DNA of 64,000 bases, taken from Motacilla alba alba (Eukaryota > Chordata > Aves > Passeriformes > Motacillidae). Positions 1-11,149 of this stretch are shown piece after piece (the first letter of the stretch is position 1; every line of letters begins with the position of its first letter). The notes under the pieces are model-generated. The model did not search any database. It had not been told where the DNA came from and saw nothing but the letters and a program-made list of their open reading frames with translations. The stretch spans positions 45,449,016 to 45,513,015 of the forward strand of contig NC_052019.1 of the NCBI RefSeq assembly GCF_015832195.1, in the 5' to 3' direction. The position numbers and the translations under genes are program-made.

Positions 1-2655
1 CCTCCAGAAGTTTTCACTTTGTTGCTAACAAATGCATATTTTAATCAAGCTCTAGACAAAGCAGTCAGCAAATGCATTTATTATTAAAACAAACTTCTTT
101 AAAAATTCAAATCTTGACTTATTAAAAAAAATAATAAAGACTTTTATGTAGTTTAGTATGCAAGAGTTAGATTGCTTGACCTCTCTTTTAATGACTTAAT
201 TAGCTGTACTAAAGCCCAGCTGGGCCTCTGCTGACAACATAGCTAGATATTTCAATCAGGCAGTGTTATGGAGAATAAGTAATAAATGCTACCTTGTCGC
301 CATACAGTCCCAAACCAGAGTGCATGCTGGTAATGCTAAATTTGATCAGTATGCTTCATATTTCAATTAGTCGTGGTCTGAATCACTAAAACTGTGTAAT
401 GTGTATGAATTCCTGATATCAGATACAGAGCTACAGGCTCCCACAGTTAGAACCCATTGAGTTTGCTTTTATTAGCAGCCAATTAATGGCCAAAATCTGC
501 ATTGCTTTTAAAATTTATAACCTCTATTCCAGCTGCATCCATGGCTCCTAGTATACTGTATACAATCAGATCCATATCGCTGTCACAAGTCAAACAGCTG
601 CAAACTGTATTCTGTCTGCAGAACTGAAAAATCCTTCTATACAGAAGCTTTTTTTTAACCTCTTAGAAGTTCTTTTCAAAGCCCAGCAGCACCAGTCACT
701 TTGCGACAATGAGCGATTTAATACAGAAAGAAAGAAATCTACACCAAGGTAACCTCTTGGGATGTGCTAGGTTTTCAAACGAATGAAACCCTATCACTTT
801 GGCACAGCACAAGGGCAAGCAAAGCCACTTCTCCTGACCAAGGCTAAGAAAACATAAACATATAAAACTCGACCCTCATTGAAAATTAACCCATTGAAGT
901 CTGCAGGCTCATTAAAAAATCCTGCCAATGCAGAGATTAATATTTTAAAGTAACTTTCACAAATTAGTAACACTGAAAATTGTAATATGGAGCCTAGTGA
1001 TCCTTAAGAGATTACTGCAGAGAAAGAGGCTCATGCCTGCTTCCCCTCAAATGGTTTGATGAATACTTGAAGATTTCTAGACATTACTTTTAGGAACAAG
1101 TTTCTATTTCTGTTACTTGATATGCCAGGAAATTTTGATGTGATCTAATTCAGACATAAAGCATAGTAACTTTATGTCCTGGTAATGTCATGTCATAAAG
1201 CCTTATGATAAAGGCATATCTGACATCTGAAATTGTGCTGTTATTTTTTAAAAGTAATTTACCATATGTAAAAATGCGCAGGCCTAGAATATTTTTGGAC
1301 ATCTGATCTTCCAGTGTTATCTGAGACAAACACCGAATGTTTCTGTTCTTTCCCCTGTCTAAGCCACTGACCAGGAAAAGAGGGGAGAAGGAAAACAACA
1401 AAAACGCTGTATAATTTAATGCTGAAAGTGAACAGCAGACAAAAAGTGTTCACCTGCTTAAGTGCCTTGATTTTATACATGGGAGTGTGAAAAACTCTTC
1501 TCCAAAAGTGATACACAGCAATAAAAATGTTGTGCTTGGATAATACAAACTGCTGTCATGGCTATTTAAAAGACAATAAAATCCTATTTTACAAAATTCA
1601 AACACTAATAACCAGCATTCTTTCTAACTGCTTAAATACTGCAGTAAGTCTCCTAATGCCACTGTGAAATCATAAGCTAGTACTTCAAAGGTGTTCTATC
1701 TGTTACAAATTTAATCTTCACTGGTATGTCACAACTCATTTCATCCTCTCAGAAGCTTTGAGATGCAGCATAGTGGCATTTTTTGTTGTCCTAGGCAACC
1801 CGAACCAAATTGTTAAATACCTGTCTGGTGCCCCAAAATGATCACAATAATATTGCTTACAGGATTTACAGCAGTGGTTATCTTAAAAAATTACACTTAT
1901 TCTACTCCTCTTAGTTAAGAAAGGAATCCAATTGTTTGATTCTTACCAATGCAGAGGAAATACATTGGAAACACGTTGGAAACGTGTTATGCTTTTAAAG
2001 AAATTTTTTTTTAAATTCTTATGGAATACAATAATCACACAGCAGGATGTTATTCTGTAGTTCTCTCAGCTCCTGTGAAAGCTAGAAGAGGTGAGCGGAA
2101 TGTATGGGACAATCAAAGGGATCATATAGGTGTAAAACTGGTGCAAAAAGGGTAAGAGTCATACCTGGCCATAATGGGGGATGGTTCTCCCTACATTATA
2201 TGCATTATTGCACAGAAGCACATACATGACACAGATTTCTAGACAGGCACCTTTTTGTTCTTCTGCTGAGAATGCATAACTTATATTTCTGGATTACTAA
2301 TTTGAAATTATAGTAGAAAAACAAAATAACAAATGCATGCAAACAAATTAGATTGGTATTTCATGTGATTTCTTTAATTATTTTACCTATCTCTTCATAT
2401 TACAGCTTTCTGAAAATCTGGACAAAACAGGTAGTTGGAAGACTTGAAAGAAGTGTTTTTATTTAAAATACAATGAAACAATTCACGGACTTCTCCCAAA
2501 ATATGCAGACCATCTTCTCATTGTGTACATATACGTGAGGAAGGAGGTCCCTAAGAGAGTGAGATTTTACTGAGAAATTATCTACCTCAAAAGTTAAAGA
2601 CAGGTGCTTCTTACAGAAATGAGAATTCTCAAAAGACAACCTCCTCCCCAAGAAA
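1..2655. other. Non-coding AT-rich DNA; possible conserved block at 160-760
   Basis: No coding region is supported. Open frames here are short (85 codons or less) and unrecognised. The stretch 160-760 is free of low-complexity sequence. It carries homeodomain-type TAAT cores, several CAGCTG E-boxes, a 12-bp palindrome at 214-225 (GCCCAGCTGGGC) and some CpGs near 705-712, a texture often seen in conserved non-coding elements, but conservation cannot be tested here. The rest is plain AT-rich sequence with one small perfect hairpin (listed separately). Confidence 0.6.
1970..1988. repeat. Short perfect inverted repeat (8-bp stem, 3-nt loop)
   Basis: AACACGTT at 1970-1977 is followed by GGA and then by its exact reverse complement AACGTGTT at 1981-1988. 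Each arm contains an ACGT core. It may be a chance hairpin or a paired transcription-factor half-site; nothing around it indicates which. Confidence 0.6.
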
Positions 2656-2720
2656 CCAAAACCAAAAAAAAACCAAAAAAAAAAAAAACAAAAACAAAAA
2701 CAAAAAACCAAAACCAAAAC
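2656..2720. repeat. A-rich (CAAAA)n/(CCAAAA)n low-complexity tract
   Basis: The plus strand is almost only A with single or double C every four to thirteen bases. The minus-strand open frame across it (2463-2753) encodes a run of Phe/Cys/Val and is a composition artefact. Similar A/C tracts recur at 15733, 20986 and 38409. Confidence 0.9.
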
Positions 2721-3365
2721 TACTCCACACATGTAAGCACAGGACTTTACCAAGTCTAGGAAGGATAAATATACATGTTTGAGACTACTTAGCTGTAACC
2801 AACAGGGATCCCTTTGACTTTTGAATTTTTACACATATTTTAGATAAAATCAGGGAGGAAAAAAGATCCAGCACTCAAGAACATCAAGTGGATTTGTGAC
2901 TCTCTCTGGAGGACTCTGGGCCCTTACAAACATATGAATGGATTATGCTGATTTTATACATATTTAATCATGGTAATCCGCATGTTTTTATGTATAATCT
3001 GCAATCCATATTACAAATGGGAGAATTTTATCCACATTATAACACTTTTGTGCTATAAACAACAAAATATTTCATCTAGTAAATAAGGTCAATAAAATTA
3101 AGGAGAAAAAAAAATCTTAACTATTTTGTACTTCATTCTTTCCAAATTCTATACAGAATGAACAAAAAAATTGGAGTGAAAATTGCTTTTATGTTTATAT
3201 CTTGAGGAAAGCAAAATGCCATTGCTTATTTGCTTACAGTTTTTTGGTCTTTGAAGCACTGTATATGCATTAAATAAAATTCAACTCCTATTTCTAAACT
3301 TTTGAAATATGTTTCCTCATGTAGATGATCACACTCAATTATCTACATGTTTGGACCCTAATTAT

Positions 3366-3416
3366 TAAGGCTGCTATTTACAACAGGCTTATAAGGCTAT
3401 ATAAGGCTGCTATTTT
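3366..3416. repeat. Partial tandem duplication, 36-bp period
   Basis: The word TAAGGCTGCTATTT occurs at 3366-3379 and again at 3402-3415, offset by 36 bases. The intervening sequence repeats ATAAGGCTAT. This looks like a small local slippage duplication with no coding content. Confidence 0.6.
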
Positions 3417-3840
3417 AGGAATCAACAATTGCTGTTTTCCTACTTGTTTGTATACTGTAAGTGAACTTCTAAATAGCTCATTACAGATTGCACAATAATA
3501 CAAATGGTACAAACAAAATGAAACGTGTAGGTAAAACATAAAAGTTTCAGCCAGCAGACACAAGTCTGAAGGCAAAATACAGATGTGCATAAAGATACTG
3601 CTGAAAACCTAAAAGCAGAGTGCCAAATACACTCTGCTGCCTTAGTGTACGAGGAGACCTGAGCAAGGATAAGAAATCTCCATGCACTTTCTCATGGGCA
3701 ATGCAAAAAAAAAAACTTTTATAAGCATAATATGGGAAAACTAATTTGACAACTAAAAATGGAGGAGGAGAATGGAACGCCCACATGAAATATCTATTAT
3801 TTAGGTATTATCTGATGGGCAGTAGGTAGTATACACATTC

Positions 3841-3980
3841 ATTCGGGATGTCCACGTGCGACTCGTGCCTGGCTTGACTTTGTTCTGACATTCATGAATT
3901 ATGCAGTCATTTCTAACACAGGGAAATGAGAGTGAATTATGCTGCCCACTATCACATATTATCTCTCTGGATACACACAC
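3841..3980. promoter_or_regulatory. Candidate regulatory patch: CpG cluster with CACGTG E-box
   Basis: Four CpGs fall within about 22 bases (3844, 3855, 3859, 3864) in an otherwise CpG-depleted region, around a perfect CACGTG E-box at 3853-3858. Just downstream GAATTATGC occurs twice (about 3896 and 3934), and there is an ATTCATGAAT palindrome. CACGTG is the binding core of the MYC/MAX/USF bHLH-ZIP family. Regulatory function is inferred from motifs only. Confidence 0.25.
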
Positions 3981-4545
3981 TTTAACACTCAGGTTTAAAC
4001 ATGTTTATGTGCTGCTGTGACCACCCAAACACAAACTCACTCTGGGATTTTCATTCTCATGTGTGTTGTGTGTACAGACACAAATGAGCTCAGACATGCA
4101 AGTGAGCAAATCACAAAGACAGATGCTTGCAAATAAGAAACACACAAAAATCTAAAGGAATGAGAAATCTCCTTGAAAAGCTGTAAATCTGGATAAACAG
4201 TTCCGTTTAAATGCCACCTATTACAAGATAACAGCAACTCCTTCAATGGAAAATTGTTCCTGATGGGCTGTGTGACCATTAAAACTCCATTTTTCTGCCA
4301 CCAAGCTTAAAATCTTACAGATATTTTTCTTCCACCTTTTATATCTTAACAGCACCTAGTCTTTCCTAGTACAGTGAGTGATGGAGTACTTTTTTATGCA
4401 TGTTGTTATATCTTCTCTTACAAGTCTGACTCTATTATCACTTTGCAAGTGACTTTTTAATTACTGTTACATCTAAGATGAGATTTGGAATTTAAAAACA
4501 TGCACACATGGGGTTAGGCTAGTCTTTGATTATTAAAACCTTAAG

Positions 4546-4750
4546 GTTCATAGACTACAAGGGTCAGATGGGACCACAGGGATCCTCTGAGGATTGCAGG
4601 GCTGGAATCTGCAGTTGCTGCTCAGACAGAGATCCCATGGAGTCAGGGTACAATCCTCCTCGGGCAGTCGGGCAAGGTCCACAAATTCTTGGAAGGAACT
4701 TAAAAATGGAGATTTCTCAATTGGCATATCTTCTGATAGGTCTTGTCCAT
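4546..4750 (-). mobile_element. Decayed CR1-type LINE 3' end (minus orientation)
   Basis: Read on the plus strand, the segment begins with TTCATAGACTACAAGGGTCA and GATGGGACCAC, then GATCCTCTG. This is the pattern of reverse-complemented sauropsid CR1 3' ends (CATAGA, AAGGxCAGAxGGGACCA, GATCxTCTxG). Further right, AAAATGGAGATTTCTC resembles the CR1 'GATGGAGATTCCAC' region. The 5' limit is uncertain and no reverse-transcriptase reading frame survives. CR1 is the main LINE of birds and reptiles. Confidence 0.5.
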
Positions 4751-4759
4751 TAAAATGCA

Positions 4760-7700
4760 ATTTTAGTATGCATTATGGATAATTACTTTTTATTTGCCAT
4801 ACAGTAGGGATTCTTGGTGTTTAAATTATTCCCAGAATGAACAGAATTCTGCTTTTTGAAGTAATCCTTTGTAATAAAACAGAATGCATTTTGTCAGATA
4901 GCTGGGTTTTTATCTGGGCTGTAATAAAGGTGCTTAAAAATGTAGCCTCAGGCAACTGAAGCAGGATTTCAGTTCTTGAGGAAAACCAAAGTAAAATAAA
5001 AATTTTCCCACACTGCACAATCTAGTCATTAATTTTACTGGAGGCAGCCAGACATGCATGCCAATGTTTTCACTAAGTAAATGTGTGGTTTAACCATTAT
5101 ATTCTGTACAACTGTAGTTAACTCCTACCAAATATTTAATTTTTAATTTTGGTTTTTTTAATGTCAGACTGAAATAGAGTCTAATTTCATACCTCTTAAA
5201 CCTATTATGATGAAGATACAATACAGTGATAAATATTTTCCTTAATTTTGACAGACATGCAGTCAAATATATATAAATTCACAATAAATTTTCACCATTT
5301 GTGCACGCTGAAGGAAACAGAAAACGCTTCTTACAGCAGCTTGTTGGATTCTATAGAAGAACATATGTTTGGCATGCTAGAAAGTAAAACAGAAACCATG
5401 TTCAAAATATTGTATTTTTCCTCTAAGGAGTAATTATTATAATATATGTGTGTATTTTGAATGACCAGATGAGGAATAATAAAGTACTTAGTAACAAAAA
5501 GTGCAGCTTATGCAAACACTCACTAAAATGTCTACATAAACACACAGATCTAACAGTCTCCTAACTTCTGTTACATATAGACATTCTCTTATGAAACAGA
5601 AATTTTTCAGCAGATGTCTTGTTTGGTGTATGCTCTCTGACATCCAAAGCTGAAAAACCAGAAACAAGCAGAAATTCTAACTCTATGGAAATAAGCAAAA
5701 CTAAGAACCAATTTAACAACAAAGTGTAAGGATTTGATAACTCTCTGGTATGTTATACATGAAAAGTTTTCATTCAACTGAGGTAAAGAAAATATCAAAT
5801 TAAAAATTTTAAGCATATAATGCAGATGCAATGGGTTTATCATTGATGCAGACATTTCTGATAGATGTACATTATCTCCAAATAAATGTTTCCTAAGCAA
5901 CAAATATTTAATATTGAGAATAATTTGAGATAAAAACAACATCTCATTATTATCCAGCATTTTCACTTACATCATAAATGAGGTGTGACCAGCAGAAGGC
6001 AGTGTTACAATAAATATATATGCAACTGCTCATTTACAAGCTGGTTTGATATTGAGATTTAGAGTTTTCCTAACTTTTCACAACATATCTCCAGTTTTCC
6101 CTAGGTACTTCATACCAAAACCATCTTCTCAATGTAAATAACTTTAGAGACATATTTTAAATACTTTGGAAACCATTTCCTTCGCACTGCATTTCTTTTA
6201 CTTTATAAGTTAGCCTCCTTAACTTTTATTACAATGCATCTTTAGTTTTATAAGTTCATCAGAGAATTGTGTTCACACTTACCATTTCAAAACAGCATTA
6301 TGCTGAGCTGTCCCCTCATGAAACAGGACTCACACTGTTGAAAAGATGGCATTGCCTCCTCAGCAGTTTAGCTTACATAATTCAGACCAAAAAAAAGCTC
6401 CTAACATCATTTCTTATTAACCTTTAGTGGTTTGCTCAACATCTGGTAGAACAGTATCTGGTACATTCTTAGTGGAACTACTGTAGGTATAATGGAACAT
6501 ACCTTTAATTAAATCTCCATCAAACATTTAAGTAACAATGTCGTTTAGCATGTGTTAGTATACAAAATCTGTTGGATACATCCCCAAGTTTACAAAATCC
6601 GTGTTAAAGGAACCAGCATTGCAAAAAAAATGTTACAGCATATGTTTGGATTTTTGTATTTCAAAGTCCTGACTACTTTATCTGAATTACAGATTTAGAG
6701 CTTTGTTATGTGTGATAGTTATGATAATATGATCACTAAAGGCACGGAGACAGGGAGACTCAAATCCCTTTGAAAATCCCTTTCTCCATTTCCTACAGCT
6801 GCTGCTGGAGTTTAATATCTGATAGAATGATGAAAAAGAACAGGCCAAACTCCAGTTTTAATAAAAATTTTAACAGGTCTACATATAGTTATGAAAAATG
6901 TTATTTGCAATGCCAATCTTTAATAAAATTTTCTTAAACCAAAGAAAATTCCCTATGGGGAATCTGTTATGAATGTGTTTTTCATATGTACTATTTAAGG
7001 CTGTTTAAAGGTTATGAAAGTGACTGGTAAAATAAGTTCTATCACAGCACAACAAAATCCTACGTGCAGTCTCGTTTTTGCATTTAATCAAATAGGTAAG
7101 CTAGTCCTTCAGTTTTCCATGTTTGCTCTAAAATAAGTATTTGCAGCTTGCATTAAAACTTTTCTCTGAGTGAACACTAATAATTCCTAGCTTGTACATT
7201 AGCTGCAAAGAGAGGTCAGCTTGGCTCAAATTTACCTCCCTTCCAAGAACGTATTGATTTTGAATCCTCCATTCAGCCATAACCCTTGCAATTCACACAT
7301 CCTCTAACAAAATATTCTCTAGCATAGCCAGTTTGGTGCATGCTTTAACAGTATTTGAATAATTACAGTGAAATAAAGCTAAAGTTAAAACACTTGCGAA
7401 ATCCAAATTCCAAATTTTGTGTGCTGCGTGATTCATTATGTGTCTTAAATTAGTGCACAGTGAAATGTTCTAACTGTACTATATCCTAATTTCTTGAAGT
7501 AATATTATTTACCAGAAATTTCTATTTGTAATTTATGCCTCTAATTAAACAGGAAATTTTCTGGATGATAGTTTATACGCAAAGCAAAGTCTTATTAGTC
7601 CATAAAGCATCTATACAATATCAAAAATTACAAATCCCCTCTACCAAATATATTGATTACTAGCAAGAAATTATATTGTAAACCTTTTACATGCGAGTCC

Positions 7701-10700
7701 TACCATCATCGCTAATGTGCATATTTAGGGCAACTGCAAAAATGCCTCTATTTACTGTACCAACTTCCTGTTCCTAAATCTTTACTCTTCTTTCCTAAAA
7801 TCTCATTTGCATCTCTGTGGTCATATTAGAGCATGATGTGTGTACAATATTGACTTCCTTAAACAGATGGTAATTGGTGCAAAACAGTTTATTTTACAAA
7901 CAAATGTCGGTCATCATATATCCATGGAAGACAGAATATGCATGTTGCATAAAGATTAATTTTTCTAACTCTAGGCTAATAGAAGTAAGGAGGGAGGGGA
8001 AAATCACAAAAACACATTCATGAAGTTCAGTCTCCCCCACCTTAAATTCCAAGTACAGGACTCCATTCACAGAAGTTGGTCTGTGCCTATCTGTCTATGA
8101 GAACATATATTTTTGTATAGATTGATGTGAACTTTATGCAATATTTTAAAGCTTTATCTAATCAATGAAAATGGAATTTCCATGTAATGGGGATATAGTA
8201 AAAATGCCATTACTATAAATGTGTAGTACTAAATTACTAGCAATTTAAAAGAATGAATGGTAATTAAAATAATTAAATAATGTTATTTTAAATAATCTGT
8301 AATTTAAAAAAATGTATTATCAACCTCCTCATTTTAAGTTTTTGTTGAGGTTCATATTTCCTGCGACCTTAAGCAGGGGATTTGGAAAATTTTGGAGGAA
8401 TCAAGGTAACAAGAATGTTTAAAAGAATAATTTATTGCTGTGACCATTTTGTCCTCTGATTTCTGTTTTGGGATTATAGTGGATTATCTCTGTCTAAAAC
8501 CTATTTTTCATATCCCTGTGGAAATCAATTGACAAGTTCACAAGCAGGAAAGCAAAATGAAGAGATCTAATCAATATTTAAATTCAAATTTTTATGCTAT
8601 GGTAACTTTGAACAGTAATTTTATAAAATATTAGGAGCCTCCTCAAACACAAAGCCTCCAGGTAAAATTTAAACTAGCTTGAAACAAAAATATATTATTA
8701 AAATTTAATACTCTAAGAAATATTTCAGTAGCTTTGCAGGTTACTTTTGTCAGTGCTTTATTTCTGATGTCACTTTTTAAAAATTCTAATTATGTTTCTT
8801 AAGAAAGCCATTCATTTCAAAGAGAGGGGTAGCAATGCCATAAAATTTTTCAGAGTATTTAGATATTGTGTGCCAAAATTAAGTTACTTTATGACAAATA
8901 AATCAAAGTTTTACCAAATTAGATAAACAGGAAAACAACAATTTTAGTAATAAAATTACATTGGGAGACAATTTTTCAAATTTAAATTAAAAAAACTTGC
9001 CTTCAAATCTTGTTTACTAATATCTTAACACTAGAAATTAACAACAAAAACATTGATGCATAAGAATCAATGAAATATTCTACAAGAAAACACCACTTTA
9101 ACAATAATTTTAAAAACAAATTAAAATCATTATTGCTTTGCAGTGGGTTTAGTTTACCTTCCAATATTAAAAAAATATTAGCCAGCTCAAATGTTTTTGT
9201 TCTCAAAACTGTTTTAGCATTTTTCAATCTTTCTAGGTATGCTACTGCATGAAATCCACAAATAAAAGACCCCTGTCATCTGGCTCCCAAATGAGTATAA
9301 AATCTTTATCATATTAATAAATGTTTTTTATTGTAACAAGATCGCATGAAGTGAACAAAGAAGATAAATTAAATATTTTATAAGCATATATGTTTCATGT
9401 AATAAATATGACTAAAACCCACTAATTATCTCACATTTTTATTAAAATAATTTAGAAATTGTTTGGGGTTTTTACAAAACCCACTTTTTGATCAGCTATG
9501 TGTTTTTGTGAGAATATATTAAAATCCCGGCGTTTGAATTTGTTAGTTTCCAAAAGATGAAAAATAGTTATCATTATTTTTTCCTATTTCTTTATGAAAG
9601 TTTATTAGTATAATTTTTCCTCTCCTGTTTCTGTATATTAATAAACTTAAGATCTTGTGGAAAGCTCTGGTAAAAATCTGATAATCCACAAATGTCCCTT
9701 TTATTATTAGGAAACTGGATTTAGGAATGCAAAAATTACTTCCAATTTCTTGTTCCCAAACTGCTGGTATTAAAAAGTTTCCATAGCAACTACAAATCAT
9801 AATAGCAGTCCCCAAGTAACTCTCCAATAATAGCTCAAAAAAATCCCTGATATTTAAATGCTTAATATGTTAGCGCAACTTTCTTAAACAGTAGAATGAA
9901 TTACTCAGTTCTCAGATATTGATATTTTAAGTTCAGGTGGCTCTGTGAAGCAAAAGCCTAGTTTGCATCTGAACACAGACACAATATATCCATTCTGTGC
10001 CCTCTAACAATGGGACAAGCTCACAAGAACGCTTTTTAAAACACAATGAAAATATTTAAGCTGTTTCAATGGAATTGCCTCTCTTACTTCTATTAGAGAA
10101 CAGCCTTAAAGACCTCTTTGTTTTGTCGCCTTCTGTATTATCTGCCCTATATGCTAAAGAACACAGAGATACTGCCTTTTCTTGATTTTTCTTATCTTTA
10201 AGAGCTCAGAAACATGAAATTCTGATTATTTCCCAATGAAACGATAACTACACAACATATTACTATTTTTAAGTAACATTTTGAGGGATTTCACCCAAAT
10301 GCAACAGAAGACAGGGAATTAAAAAAAAAGCAGGAACTAATAATGTCATTGGGCCATTTTTTGGTCCAGTGACATAATTTAATGTTTACACATTTTATAT
10401 ACATTTTTTTTTTTAAATCTAAAAACAAAATTAAAATCCCTAATTTTTCTAGTAATTATTTGATTCACCGTCACTGCAGTTACCAGATACCTTTTCAGCA
10501 GAGATTTTTGGTTGATTCTGTTTCACCCTGCAAACTCGTCAGTTTATTTTTCTTATGGTATTTGAATTCAGAGCACTGCATTTGTGATTTCACACATGGA
10601 ATAAAACCACATCTTTTATCACTAAAGTGTGCAGGACAGTCCTACAAACACATAAACATATGTCCGGCTTTACTCTTGTAAGCAATCCTGTATTATTTCT

Positions 10701-10880
10701 TACATTTGCTTTGGTTTACTTGCATGAGTAAATCTACTCATTCATTTAAGCATTCACAGAACTAAGTACAAGGAATGCACCATTTACTTCATATAGCTAA
10801 ATATATATGTGACAATTTCACAGGTCACTGCAGCATATATATTTCTGCAATGGTCCATAGAGTTTACAATCCCTTTGAAA
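4760..10880. other. Non-coding AT-rich DNA, no gene seen
   Basis: This stretch is strongly AT-rich with many TAAT/ATTA and poly-A/T words. The longest open frame is a 119-codon minus-strand frame at 5607-5966 with no recognisable domain and no coding-like codon pattern. The region 8200-8320 is extremely AT-rich, made of ATTAAAATAA-type words. No repeat family was recognised. Confidence 0.6.
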
Positions 10881-10885
10881 ACTAA

Positions 10886-11001
10886 TGCCTGGATCTTGTG
10901 AGCACTTACTGGTGTCCATAATCACACTCACGTGAGTACTGCTAGACTGTTCTCAAGAGTAAAGTCACTGAAACGCATAAGTGTTTGCAGGTTCAGGACC
11001 T
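10886..11001. mobile_element. Decayed palindromic MITE-like element
   Basis: The two ends are imperfect inverted repeats: TGCCTGGATCTTGTGAGCAC on the left, and on the right GTGTTTGCAGGTTCAGGACC, whose complement reads GGTCCTGAACCTGCAAACAC. Inside is a perfect 12-bp palindrome ACTCACGTGAGT at 10926-10937, followed by AAGAGTAAAGTCACTGAAAC. The layout (GATCCTGCAAACACTTA ends, CTCACATGAGTAAAGT core) recalls an old palindromic DNA-transposon family common in turtle, crocodilian and bird sequence. I cannot verify its database name. It is far too decayed to be mobile. Confidence 0.5.
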
Positions 11002-11045
11002 AAAATTGTTAATACCACACAAGTCCTGTACAAATGCTGTGTTAA

Positions 11046-11148
11046 GGCGCCATCCTGAAAACACTTACTCCTGAGTATGCAGCAGCTGTGCTTATTTCTG
11101 GGGCTAACCCCTTTGAAATGAAGAGCAGTAAGCAGTAAAGTCACTACT
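11046..11148. mobile_element. Second, partial copy of the same MITE-like family
   Basis: GCGCCATCCTGAAAACACTT at 11048-11067 matches the left end expected for the element just upstream, followed by ACTCCTGAGTA. After an interruption, CCCCTTTGAAATGAAGAGCA and AGTAAAGTCACTACT match the internal part (CCATTGAAATCAATGGG then AGTAAAGTTACT). No clear right terminal repeat is visible. It lies 44 bp from the first copy. Confidence 0.4.
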
Positions 11149-11149
11149 A

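Noticed and set aside
2463..2753. 96-codon minus-strand frame with a hydrophobic Phe/Val/Cys stretch resembling membrane segments
   Set aside because: The hydrophobic stretch is only the translation of the A/C low-complexity tract.
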